From Variovorax paradoxus (lineage in GTDB: Bacteria > Pseudomonadota > Gammaproteobacteria > Burkholderiales > Burkholderiaceae_C), in assembly GCF_030815975.1 (NCBI RefSeq), contig NZ_JAUSXL010000002.1, positions 682,001 through 746,000 on the forward strand: a DNA stretch of 64,000 bases, in the 5' to 3' direction. A program made the translations under genes and the position numbers. Below the pieces are notes generated by a model. The model did no database searches and had not been told where the DNA came from. It saw nothing but the letters and a program-made list of their open reading frames with translations. Positions 18,611 through 28,430 of the stretch are shown in pieces. How positions within the stretch are numbered: position 1 is the stretch's first letter; every line of letters starts with the position of its first letter.

Positions 18611-19590
18611 GGTCGTGCGGCAATGTTGGAAAGCAGTTCCTTGCGGATGCAGGCGCTGTAGTGTCCGGCGGAAATCTCGTCGAGCGGCGGCACGGTCTGC
18701 GCGCAGGCCTCGATGGCGTGCGGGCATCGCGTGCGGAACACGCAGCCCGAGGGCGGCGAGATCGGGCTCGGAATGTCGCCCTTGAGTGCGATGCGCTCGG
18801 TGGCGAGCGTGGGGTCGGGCTTCGGACTCGCGGCCAGCAGCGCCTGCGTATAGGGGTGCGAAGGCCGCGCGAACAGCTCATCGGTAGTGGCCACTTCCAT
18901 CACCTTGCCGAGGTACAGCACCACCACGCGGTCGCACAGGTACTCGACCACGTCGAGGTCGTGCGAGATGAAGAGCATGGTGAGGCCGAGCCGCTCGCGC
19001 AGATCAGCCAGCAGGTTGATGACCTGCGACTGGATCGACACGTCGAGCGCCGACAGCGGCTCGTCGGCCACGATGAATTCGGGTTCGACCGCGAGCGCGC
19101 GCGCCACGCCGATGCGCTGGCGCTGCCCGCCCGAGAATTCGTGCGGAAAGCGGCTCGCATGCTCGGCACGCAGGCCCACGGTTTCGAGCAGTTCGGCAAT
19201 GCGCTTGTCGCGCGCAGAAGCGCCCTTGTGCAGGCCGTGCGTGGAGAGCGCCTCGCCGAGGATGGCGCTGATGCGCATCTTCGGGTTCAGGCTCGCATAC
19301 GGGTCCTGGAAAATGATCTGCAGCTTGCTGCGCAGCCGGCGCATGCGTTCGCCCGACAGCGCGCCGATGTCGTCGCCGCGGTAGAGCACCTGGCCCTCGG
19401 TGCGTTCGATGAGGCGCAGCACGGTGCGGCCGATGGTGCTCTTGCCCGAGCCCGATTCGCCGACGAGGCCCAGCGTTTCGCCGGGCTGGATCGCAAACGA
19501 CACATCGTCGACCGCACGCACCGGACGGTCGCTGGCGCCGAAGTATTTCTTGAGTCCGCGGACTTCGATGAGGGGAGCAGCGGTGGTCAT
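18607..19590 (-). CDS. Oligopeptide ABC transporter ATP-binding protein (DppF/OppF type)
   Basis: A 327-aa ATPase with Walker [27 protein letters not shown], signature EFSGGQRQRIGVARAL, Walker B FIVADEPLSALDVS and a C-terminal oligopeptide-transporter domain with the CVFRTRCPHA cysteine motif. ATG 19590 is chosen because homology begins there; the upstream part of the open frame (to 19761) runs through the inverted family C repeat. It is separated from the partner ATPase gene by 145 bp that hold this repeat. Confidence 0.93.
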   Translation of the reverse strand: MTTAAPLIEVRGLKKYFGASDRPVRAVDDVSFAIQPGETLGLVGESGSGKSTIGRTVLRLIERTEGQVLYRGDDIGALSGERMRRLRSKLQIIFQDPYASLNPKMRISAILGEALSTHGLHKGASARDKRIAELLETVGLRAEHASRFPHEFSGGQRQRIGVARALAVEPEFIVADEPLSALDVSIQSQVINLLADLRERLGLTMLFISHDLDVVEYLCDRVVVLYLGKVMEVATTDELFARPSHPYTQALLAASPKPDPTLATERIALKGDIPSPISPPSGCVFRTRCPHAIEACAQTVPPLDEISAGHYSACIRKELLSNIAARP

Positions 19591-19600
19591 CGTGGGCTTT

Positions 19601-19713
19601 CTCCCTCCCCTTCCGGGGGAGGGTGGGGGTGGGGGCACGCGGCCGTTCCATCGTTGTGACGGTCTCCACCGCCCAGAGCCCCCACCCCAGCCCTCCCCCG
19701 GAAGGGGAGGGAG
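19601..19713. repeat. Inverted pair of family C repeats (copies 2 and 3)
   Basis: Copy 2 (19601-19636) begins CTCCCTCCCCTTCCGGGGGA, and copy 3 (19679-19713) is its inverted partner ending CCCCCGGAAGGGGAGGGAG. About 42 bp of unrelated sequence lies between them. The whole unit could fold into one long hairpin in the mRNA between the two ATPase genes. The motif also occurs at 5950-5983. Confidence 0.85.
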
Positions 19714-19735
19714 CAAGACAGGTGAGGCGTGCGGG

Positions 19736-20769
<1,034 letters not shown>

Positions 20770-20770
<1 letters not shown>

Positions 20771-21609
20771 CACAGCGCCTTCTTCAGTTTGGGGTCGAGC
20801 AGGTCCCGCACGCCGTCGCCCAGCAGCTGCAGCGAGAGCGCCGTGAAGATGATCGCGAGCCCCGGGAACAGCACCACCCAGAAGGCCTGGTGCGCATACT
20901 GCTGGCTGCCCGCGACCATGGTGCCCCAGGTCGGAATCTCGGGCGGCACGCCCACGCCCAGGAACGAGAGCCCCGCCTCGGCCAGGATCGCGTAGGCGAA
21001 GATGAACGACACCTGCACCAGGATCGGCGACATCAGGTTCGGCAGGATGTGGCGCCACAGGATGCGCGAGGTGCGCACGCCCAGCGCGCGCACCGCCTCG
21101 ACGAACAGCAGCTCGCGCACCACCAGCGTCGAGGCCCGCACCACCCGCGCCACGCGCGGCGTGTAGACCAGCACCAGCGCCAGCACGGTGTTCATGAGCG
21201 AGGGTCCGAGGATCGCCACCAGCGCAATGGCCAGCAGGATGTCGGGGAAGGACATCATCGCGTCGACCACGCGCATCAGCGGCGTGTCGAGCCGGCGGAA
21301 GAAGCCCGCCATCAGGCCCAGCACGGTGCCCGCGACCACCGAGCCCAGCGCGGTGAGCGCCGCAATGGCCAGCGAATAGCGTGCGCCGTGCACGATGCGC
21401 GAATACATGTCGCGGCCGAGCTCGTCGGTGCCCAGCAGGTGTTCGGCGCTCGGCCCCTTCAGGCGCTGCAGCACGGCCGTGTCGTTGGGATCGATGGAGG
21501 CGAACAGCGGCGCGCCGATGGCCAGCACCGCAATGAGCAGCAGCACCAGCGCGGAAACCATCACGATGCGGCGATGCATCAGCTGGCGGAGCATTCGGGG
21601 CATTTGCAT
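20770..21609 (-). CDS. Oligopeptide ABC transporter permease (DppC type)
   Basis: Inner-membrane permease of 279 aa with an N-terminal helix, the DppC-typical [18 protein letters not shown] segment, a transmembrane core of about five helices and the EAA-like loop [18 protein letters not shown] that contacts the ATPase. It ends with [17 protein letters not shown]. It lies 10 bp after the partner permease and is translationally coupled to the ATPase gene downstream. Confidence 0.93.
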
Positions 21610-21619
21610 TTTTCTTCCC

Positions 21620-22561
21620 TCAGACCTTCACGCGCGGATCGACGACGGCATAGAGCAGGTCGATGGAGAAATTGATCAGCACGTAGATCGCGGCAATCAC
21701 GAGCAGCGCGCCCTGGATCACCGGATAGTCGCGCCGCAGCACCGCGCTCACCACGAGGTTGCCGACACCCGGCAGGCCGAACACGGTTTCGGTGATGACG
21801 GCGCCGCCGATCATCAGCGCGACTGTGAGGCCGATCACGGTGACGATCGGCACCAGCGCATTGCGCAATGCATGCTTGAGCACGACCGTGGTTTCGCTCA
21901 GGCCCTTGGAACGTGCGGTGCGCACATAGTCTTCGCCGAGCACGTCGAGCATCGAGGCGCGCGTGAAGCGGATGATGAGCGCCGAGTTCAGCAGGCCCAG
22001 CACCGCGGCCGGCAACACCAGCGCATGGAGCCGCTCAGCGAACGCCGCATCGGGCGCGCCATAGCCCGACACCGGGAACCAGCCGAAGGACACCGCGAAG
22101 ATCTGGATCAGCACGATGCCGAGCCAGAAGCTCGGAATGCTCGCGCCGAGCATCGCAACGCCGGTAAAGAGCTGGTCGACCACGCGCCCGCGGAACACCG
22201 CCGAGACGATGCCGCACGGTACGCCGATCAGCGCCGCGATGGCCACGGCCATCAGCGCGAGCAGCGTGGTCGGCTCGGCGCGCTCCCACAGCGCCTGCGT
22301 GACCGGTCGCTGCAGGAAGATCGAGGTGCCGAGGTTGCCCTGCAGCACTTCGCGCAGCCAGTAGCCGAACTGCAGGGGCAGCGGCTTGTCGAGCCCGTAT
22401 TCCTTCTGCACGCGGGCGATGTCGGCCGCGGTGGCCTGGTCGCCCAGCAGCACCGAGACCGGGTCGCCCGATGCGGCGCGCGTGAGCACGAAGACGATCA
22501 CCGCCACGATGGCGAGCACGACGAGCATGCCGGCAGCGCGGGAAGCGAGATAGCGAAACAT
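21620..22561 (-). CDS. Oligopeptide ABC transporter permease (DppB type)
   Basis: Permease of 313 aa with the DppB N-terminus (one helix, then a periplasmic region with YGLDKPLPLQFGYWL and GNLGTS), about five further helices, and the coupling loop RTARSKGLSETTVVLKHALR. It ends with YAVVDPRVKV, the family-typical C-terminus. ATG 22561 fits family length. The open frame upstream to 22768 overlaps the preceding gene and is a shadow. Confidence 0.93.
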   Translation of the reverse strand: MFRYLASRAAGMLVVLAIVAVIVFVLTRAASGDPVSVLLGDQATAADIARVQKEYGLDKPLPLQFGYWLREVLQGNLGTSIFLQRPVTQALWERAEPTTLLALMAVAIAALIGVPCGIVSAVFRGRVVDQLFTGVAMLGASIPSFWLGIVLIQIFAVSFGWFPVSGYGAPDAAFAERLHALVLPAAVLGLLNSALIIRFTRASMLDVLGEDYVRTARSKGLSETTVVLKHALRNALVPIVTVIGLTVALMIGGAVITETVFGLPGVGNLVVSAVLRRDYPVIQGALLVIAAIYVLINFSIDLLYAVVDPRVKV

Positions 22562-22589
22562 GTGTGGTTGGCTCCGTGGCGCCCGGGGT

Positions 22590-24167
22590 TTATTTGATTC
22601 TTGCGTTCCAGAAGAACGGCCAGGTCGCGGGCTGGTAGTTGTCGAGCGCCGGGCTCTTGGCCGAGAGGCCGTTGAACTTGCCGACGTTGATGTACGGCAC
22701 TTCTTCATAAACCACCTGCTGCACCTTGCCCCACAACGCGCCGCGCCTGGCCGGATCGCTCTCGACATTGAAGGCCTGCAGCGCCGACTTCTTGGCGGGC
22801 GAATCCCACCAGCCGGGTGCGCCGTCGCCCAGCTGCGGCGGCGAGAGCATCGGCTCGGGAAACTGGCCCGAATGGGTCACGTAGATGTCCCACAGCTTCG
22901 GGTCGTTGCGCCGCTGCACCAGCGTGGCCCAGTCGACCACGTTGAGGTCGACCTTGAAGCCGGCGCGCTTGAGCTGCTCGGCCATCAAGAGCGACATGTT
23001 GTAGTGGAAGTCGTACTGGCGGCTGGTGAGCACGCGGATCGGCTCGCCCTTGTAGCCGGCCTTGGCCGCGGCCTCCTTGGCCTTGGACGCGTTGCGCTCG
23101 TTGTAGAGCGTGGTGCCGGCGGCCGAATAGAACGGCGAGCCCTTGGGGAAGTGATTGCCTTCGGCCACGAAGAAGCGCGTGTCGCCGAAGCCGGCTGCGA
23201 GCATTTCGCCCTCGCCCAGCGCGGACTGGATCGCCTGGCGCAGGGCCTGGTTGGAAGCCACGCCTTCCTTGGTGTTGAGCACGAGGTACGGAAAGCCGAA
23301 CGACGGCGTCATGATCGGCACGGTCTTGCCGCCCGATTTCTCCAGCCGCGGCAGCGCCTCGACCGGCAGCAGGTCGGCAAAGTCGTACTGGCCGGCCAAT
23401 GCGCCTTCGACGCGCGTGCTGGCATTGGGCACCGGCACGAAGCGCAGCTCCTCGATGGCCGCTTCGCGCTTGCCGGCGTAGCCGCTCGCGGGCTCCTTGC
23501 GCGCCGCGTACTTGTCGAAGCGCGTGAGCAGCACGAACTGGTCGGGGCGGCGCTCCTTGAACTTGTAGGGGCCGGTGCCGACGAAATCCTTCAGCGGCGA
23601 AGCGATCGAATCCTTGGCCATGATCGCTGCCATGCCGCTGGGCAGCGCGAGTTGCGAGAGCAGCGGCGCATACGGCGCCTTCAGCACGATCTCCACGCCC
23701 AGCGGGCCCTTGGCCTTGAGACTCTCGATCTCCTTGCCCACGGCCTTGCCACGCGGCGACTGGTCCATCCAGCGCTGCAGGCTGGCCACCACATCGTCGG
23801 CGTTGAGTTCGCGGCCGTTGTGCAGCATCACGCCCTTGCGCAGGGTAATGGCGTAGCTCTTGCCGTCGGCCGAGATCTTCGGCATGGTCTCGGCCAGCAT
23901 CGGCACCACGTTCCACTTGGCGTCGAAGGTGTAGAGCGTCTCGTACACGTGCTGCATGATGGTTCCGACCAGATCGGCCGTGGAGGCCATGGGGTCGAGC
24001 GTCTGCGGCTCGGCCACCATCGCCAGCGTGGCGAAGTTGCGCGGCCCCTGGGCATGCGCGGGCTGGGAAGGCAGCGCGGCGCACAGCACCGCGAGCAGGG
24101 ACGCACCCAGCAGGCTGCGCTTCGACAGCTTGGGCAGGCGCTGGACGACAAGACCGTCGTTGGACAT
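22590..24167 (-). CDS. ABC transporter substrate-binding protein, peptide/nickel (family 5) type
   Basis: A 525-aa periplasmic solute-binding protein with an N-terminal signal (hydrophobic run ending at QPAHAQ), the family-5 hallmark GPRNFATLAMVAEPQTLDPM, RKGVMLHNGRELNADDVVAS and FVGTGPYKFKE. It is the first gene of the operon and determines import specificity, presumably for D-amino-acid-containing peptides or N-acyl-D-amino acids given the enzymes downstream. The ligand cannot be read from the sequence. Its promoter must lie in the 24168-24349 region shared with ridA. Confidence 0.9.
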   Translation of the reverse strand: MSNDGLVVQRLPKLSKRSLLGASLLAVLCAALPSQPAHAQGPRNFATLAMVAEPQTLDPMASTADLVGTIMQHVYETLYTFDAKWNVVPMLAETMPKISADGKSYAITLRKGVMLHNGRELNADDVVASLQRWMDQSPRGKAVGKEIESLKAKGPLGVEIVLKAPYAPLLSQLALPSGMAAIMAKDSIASPLKDFVGTGPYKFKERRPDQFVLLTRFDKYAARKEPASGYAGKREAAIEELRFVPVPNASTRVEGALAGQYDFADLLPVEALPRLEKSGGKTVPIMTPSFGFPYLVLNTKEGVASNQALRQAIQSALGEGEMLAAGFGDTRFFVAEGNHFPKGSPFYSAAGTTLYNERNASKAKEAAAKAGYKGEPIRVLTSRQYDFHYNMSLLMAEQLKRAGFKVDLNVVDWATLVQRRNDPKLWDIYVTHSGQFPEPMLSPPQLGDGAPGWWDSPAKKSALQAFNVESDPARRGALWGKVQQVVYEEVPYINVGKFNGLSAKSPALDNYQPATWPFFWNARIK

Positions 24168-24196
24168 GGGAACTCCTTCGTGGGGCGGGCAGATTG

Positions 24197-24211
24197 TGAA
24201 AGAAATTTTCT
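24197..24211. promoter_or_regulatory. Candidate RpiR-type operator 1
   Basis: TGAAAGAAATTTTCT is an inverted repeat with half-sites TGAAA and TTTC(A/T) around a 5-bp spacer. It differs at only two positions from the site at 24281-24295. The centres are 84 bp apart, close to eight helical turns. It sits 30 bp upstream of the transporter operon start. TGAAA-type palindromes are common for RpiR-family regulators, one of which is encoded in this operon. Confidence 0.6.
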
Positions 24212-24229
24212 ATTCGGCCCGCACTTTGA

Positions 24230-24245
24230 AGCACTATCCATGCCA
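24230..24245 (-). promoter_or_regulatory. Candidate sigma-54 (-24/-12) promoter for the transporter operon
   Basis: On the minus strand TGGCATGGATAGTGCT matches the sigma-54 consensus TGGCACGRNNNTTGCW in all but two positions, and keeps the GG and GC 10 bp apart. The predicted start would be near 24219, between the two candidate operators and about 50 bp upstream of the substrate-binding protein ATG. A sigma-54 activator site was not recognised, so chance is possible. Confidence 0.3.
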
Positions 24246-24280
24246 AATCATCCGTATTAACCCTTGTTTGTAGGTTTTCC

Positions 24281-24295
24281 TGAAACAAATTTTCA
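24281..24295. promoter_or_regulatory. Candidate RpiR-type operator 2
   Basis: TGAAACAAATTTTCA is a perfect 5-bp inverted repeat (TGAAA/TTTCA) with a 5-bp spacer, nearer the ridA side of the divergent region. It pairs with the site at 24197-24211. A further perfect inverted repeat, GGATCG-N7-CGATCC, follows at 24300-24318, just upstream of ridA. Confidence 0.6.
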
Positions 24296-24349
24296 GATTG
24301 GATCGATACTTGCGATCCGCGTTTTTCAATTCTTTCCAGGAGTTTTCCC

Positions 24350-24739
24350 ATGCCGCTCGAATACCTCGGCGCCCCGCCCGTCGCCTCGGACCGCCAGGCC
24401 CGCCCCTTCTCCCCGGCCGTGCGCGCCGGCGATTTCATCTATGTGTCGGGCCAGGTGCCGGCCAATGCCGAGGGCGAGATCGTGGTGGGCGGCATCGAGG
24501 CGCAGACGCGCCAGGTGATGGAGAACCTGAAGAAAGTGCTCGCATTGGCCGGCGCCACGCTCGACGACGTCTGCAAGAGCACCGTCTGGCTGCAGGACGC
24601 GCGCGACTTTGGTGCCTTCAACCGCATCTACATGGGCTACTTCGGTGAAAACAAGCCGGCGCGCTCGACCACCGAGGCACGCCTGATGGTCGACGCCAAG
24701 GTCGAGATCGACGTGGTGGCCTACAAGCCCAAAGCCTGA
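24350..24739 (+). CDS. RidA family protein (enamine/imine deaminase)
   Basis: A 129-aa YjgF/RidA-family protein. RidA proteins hydrolyse reactive 2-aminoacrylate and related imines made by PLP-dependent dehydratases. Recognisable features are GDFIYVSGQVP, the central QTRQVMENLKKVLALAGA, a Lys-Ser-Thr VCKSTVWLQDARDF segment and the conserved Arg in KPARSTTEARLMV. The ATG follows an AGGAG ribosome binding site. It is divergent from the D-amino-acid operon and shares its promoter region. Its stop abuts the stop of the convergent ClpP paralogue with no gap. Confidence 0.93.
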   Translation: MPLEYLGAPPVASDRQARPFSPAVRAGDFIYVSGQVPANAEGEIVVGGIEAQTRQVMENLKKVLALAGATLDDVCKSTVWLQDARDFGAFNRIYMGYFGENKPARSTTEARLMVDAKVEIDVVAYKPKA

Positions 24740-25336
24740 TCAGTCCCGCAGTTCCGTCTTGCGCTGAATGATGCGCGAGACGAGCCCGTATTCGACCGCC
24801 TCCGCAGCCGAGAGCCAGCGGTCGCGCTCGATGTCGGCCAGCACCACGTCGATGGGCTTGCCGGTTTCGCGCGCGATCTCGTGCGCGATGCGGTGCCGGG
24901 CCTTGATGATTTCCTGCGCCTGGATTGCGATGTCGGTGGCCTGGCCGCCCGCGCCGCCGCTGGGCTGGTGGATCAAGAAGCGCGTGTTGGGCAGGCACAC
25001 GCGCCGCTCGCGCGGCACCGCCAGGTAGAGGTGCGTGGCGGCGCTGCCCACCCAACCGGTGCCGATCATGTTCACCGGCGCACTGATGAAGCGCACGATG
25101 TCGTGAATGGCATCGCCCGACTCCAGGTGGCCGCCGGGCGAGCTCACCAGGATGTCGATGGGTTTGTCCGGGCTGTCGGCGTCCAGCGTGATGAGCCTGC
25201 GCGTCACGTCGGCGGCCACGGAGTCGGTGATGCTGCCGAAGATCAGCAGCGTGCGCGACTTGAAGGCTTTTTCTTCGAGGTACGAATTGCGCGGCTCGGC
25301 GGTGGCTGCGGGCGGGGTGTCGTCATCGGTTTCCAT
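24740..25336 (-). CDS. ATP-dependent Clp protease proteolytic subunit-like protein
   Basis: A 198-aa ClpP-family serine protease. The catalytic triad is conserved in spacing: Ser in GTGWVGSAATHLYL, His 25 residues later in RFLIHQPSGG, and Asp 49 residues after that in ERDRWLSAAEAVEYGLV. The nucleophile region differs from the usual GQAASMGA motif, so this is a divergent paralogue rather than the main ClpP. No clpX or clpA gene is adjacent. ATG 25336 is chosen because homology begins shortly after it; the longer frame to 25429 lacks family similarity. Confidence 0.85.
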   Translation of the reverse strand: METDDDTPPAATAEPRNSYLEEKAFKSRTLLIFGSITDSVAADVTRRLITLDADSPDKPIDILVSSPGGHLESGDAIHDIVRFISAPVNMIGTGWVGSAATHLYLAVPRERRVCLPNTRFLIHQPSGGAGGQATDIAIQAQEIIKARHRIAHEIARETGKPIDVVLADIERDRWLSAAEAVEYGLVSRIIQRKTELRD

Positions 25337-25430
25337 GGTGCAGAAGCGCTCCTGTGACTGCACGGCATCGTGCCGCGCAGGGGAACAGTTTCGCGACATT
25401 GCATGCGCCGTGGCAAGCGGCATCGGCAAT

Positions 25431-26130
<700 letters not shown>

Positions 26131-26138
<8 letters not shown>

Positions 26139-27387
26139 AGCGCAGGGCCTCGGCGGGGTTGACGCGGCTTGCGCGCCAGCTGGGATACAGCGTTGCAAGA
26201 AAAGCCAGGACCAGCGAGATGATCGCAATCGGCATGATGTCGCTGCGCTGCGGATCGCTCGGCATCTTGCTGATCAGGTAGATGTCCTTGGGCAGGAAGC
26301 TCGCATGGAACAGCTGCTCGAGCGCCGGCACGATCACGTCGATGTTGTAGGCAATGCCCAGCCCCAGCAGCAGCCCGGCCACCGTGCCGATCACGCCGAC
26401 CATCGCCCCCTGCACCACGAAGATGCCCATGATGCTGCGCGGCGAACTTCCCAGCGTGCGCAAAATGGCGATGTCCGCGCGCTTGTCGGTCACCGTCATG
26501 ACCAGCGTGGACACCAGGTTGAAAGCCGCCACCGCCACGATGAGCGTGAGGATGATGAACATCATGCGTTTCTCGACCTGCACGGCCGCGAACCAGGTCT
26601 TGTTCTGGCGCGTCCAGTCGCGGATGAGGAATTGGCCCGGCAGCGTGACGGCCATCTGGTCGGCCACTTCGCGCGCCTCGTTCAGATCCTTGAGCTTGAT
26701 GCGGATGCCGGTCGGTCCTTCGAGCCGGAACACGCGCTGGGCGTCTTCCGCATGGATCATGGCCAGCGCCGAATCGTATTCGTAGTGGCCCGAATCGAAG
26801 GTGCCCACCACGGTGAACTGCTTGAGCCGCGGCACCACGCCGGCCGGCGTGACCTGGCCGCCCGGCGCCACCAGCGTGACCTGGTCGCCCGGCTGCACGA
26901 ACAGCGAGCGCGCCAACTCGCCGCCGAGCACGATGCCGAACTCGCCCGGCACCAGCTTGTCGAGCGTGCCCTTCTGCGCCGTGGTGTCGATGTCGGTCAC
27001 CTCGGGTTCGAGCTTGGGCACGATGCCGCGCACCAGCGTGCCCTTCATGTCCTCGCCGCGCGCAATGAGCGCCTGCGTGGCAATGAAGGGCGCGGCGCCG
27101 ATCACTTCGGGGTTCTTGCGGGCTGCGGCCGTGATGGCGTCGATGTCGGGCAGCGCCTGGCCGTCGCGCGACAGAATTTCGATGTGCGACACCACGCCGA
27201 GCATGCGATCGCGCACCTCTTTCTGGAAGCCGTTCATCACGCTGAGCACGATGATCAGCGCCGCCACCCCCAATGCAATGCCGAGCATCGACACGCCGGA
27301 GATGAAGGAGATGAAGCCGTTGCGCCGCGTCGCCCGGCCTGCGCGCGTGTAGCGCCAGCCGAGCTTCAGTTCATAAGGAAGTCGCAT
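26131..27387 (-). CDS. Lipoprotein-releasing ABC transporter permease LolC/LolE
   Basis: A 418-aa permease with the LolC/E N-terminus [14 protein letters not shown], one helix, a large periplasmic domain, and three C-terminal helices with the FtsX-like [20 protein letters not shown]. Only one permease gene accompanies lolD here, suggesting a homodimeric LolF-like permease, as is common in many proteobacteria that lack separate LolC and LolE. It is the first gene of the pair and is divergent from the rpfE-like gene. Confidence 0.93.
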
Positions 27388-27461
27388 ATTTATCAGTTAT
27401 TCCCAACGCGCTTCGGGCGGCGTTTCATCCCGGGATTGTGGCATCCCGGACAATAGGGGGA

Positions 27462-28430
27462 ATGGCCGAACCTCTCCCACGTCACTTGTTGATCCCCTTT
27501 GCCGGCCGCGGTTCCCCGGCATGCCGCGCGGCACTGCCGGCGCTTCGGCTTCCCAACCTCGAAGCGCTGCTCTCCCGGCTCTCGCTCGCCGAGGCCGACA
27601 CGCAGGACGAAAGCACACGCTCGCCGCCCCATGAACGGGCGCTCGCCAGGGCGCTGGGCATTTCCGCGCCCGACGGCTGCATACCCTGGGCCGCGCTGGA
27701 GGCCCGGCAAGCCGGCATCGCCGAAGCCGGCGACCGCGAAGGCTGGGGCCTGGTCTCGCTGTGCAACTGGCAGGTGGGCATCGACGACGTGGTGCTCGGC
27801 GACCCGGCCGCGATCGAGATCGACGCCGCCGAATCGGCCGCGCTGCTGGCCGCCGCCCACCCCTTCTTCGAGGAAGACGGCATCGCACTGCACCCTTCTC
27901 CCACGCCCGGGCGCTGGCTCGCGCGCGCGCGCATCTTCGACGGCCTGGCCACGGCCTCCATCGACCGCGCGGTGGGCCACCCGATCTCGCAGTGGTCGCC
28001 GCTGGCCGAAGCCGCGCGGCCGCTGCGCCGCCTCCAGAACGAAATGCAGATGCTGCTCTACGCCCAGCGCGTGAACGACGAGCGCGCCGCGCGCGGCGTG
28101 CCGCCGATCAACTCCTTCTGGCTCAGCGGCACCGGCGCCCTGGAGCCCGGCGTTCCCCCGGCCGACATTGCCGCGCCGGCCGTGAGCGATGCACTGCGCG
28201 TGGCCGCGCTGCGCGATGACGGCGCGGGCTGGGCCGAAGCCTGGCAGGCGCTGGACGCGGGCCTCATCGCCAGCCTGCTGGCCGACTACACCGCCGGCGC
28301 CGACGTCACGCTCACGCTGTGCGGCGACCGCGCTGCGCAGCGTTATGCGGTGCAGCAGCGCGGGCTGGTGCGCTGGGCCAGGAGCTTGTTCGACCGGCCG
28401 CGCGCCGCCAGCGTGCTGGAGGCCCTGTGA
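27462..28430 (+). CDS. RpfE-like conserved protein (phosphoglycerate mutase-like annotation)
   Basis: A 322-aa cytosolic protein of the conserved family found next to recJ in many beta- and gammaproteobacteria, called RpfE in Xanthomonas and sometimes annotated as a phosphoglycerate mutase-like regulator. Conserved stretches include HLLIPFAGRG near the N-terminus, the LCNWQVGIDDVVLGDP centre, RLQNEMQMLLYAQRVNDERA and PPINSFWLSGTG. ATG 27462 follows a GGGGGA ribosome binding site and is preferred to the in-frame start at 27438. The stop overlaps the recJ GTG (GTGA). The biochemical function is uncertain. Confidence 0.75.
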   Translation: MAEPLPRHLLIPFAGRGSPACRAALPALRLPNLEALLSRLSLAEADTQDESTRSPPHERALARALGISAPDGCIPWAALEARQAGIAEAGDREGWGLVSLCNWQVGIDDVVLGDPAAIEIDAAESAALLAAAHPFFEEDGIALHPSPTPGRWLARARIFDGLATASIDRAVGHPISQWSPLAEAARPLRRLQNEMQMLLYAQRVNDERAARGVPPINSFWLSGTGALEPGVPPADIAAPAVSDALRVAALRDDGAGWAEAWQALDAGLIASLLADYTAGADVTLTLCGDRAAQRYAVQQRGLVRWARSLFDRPRAASVLEAL

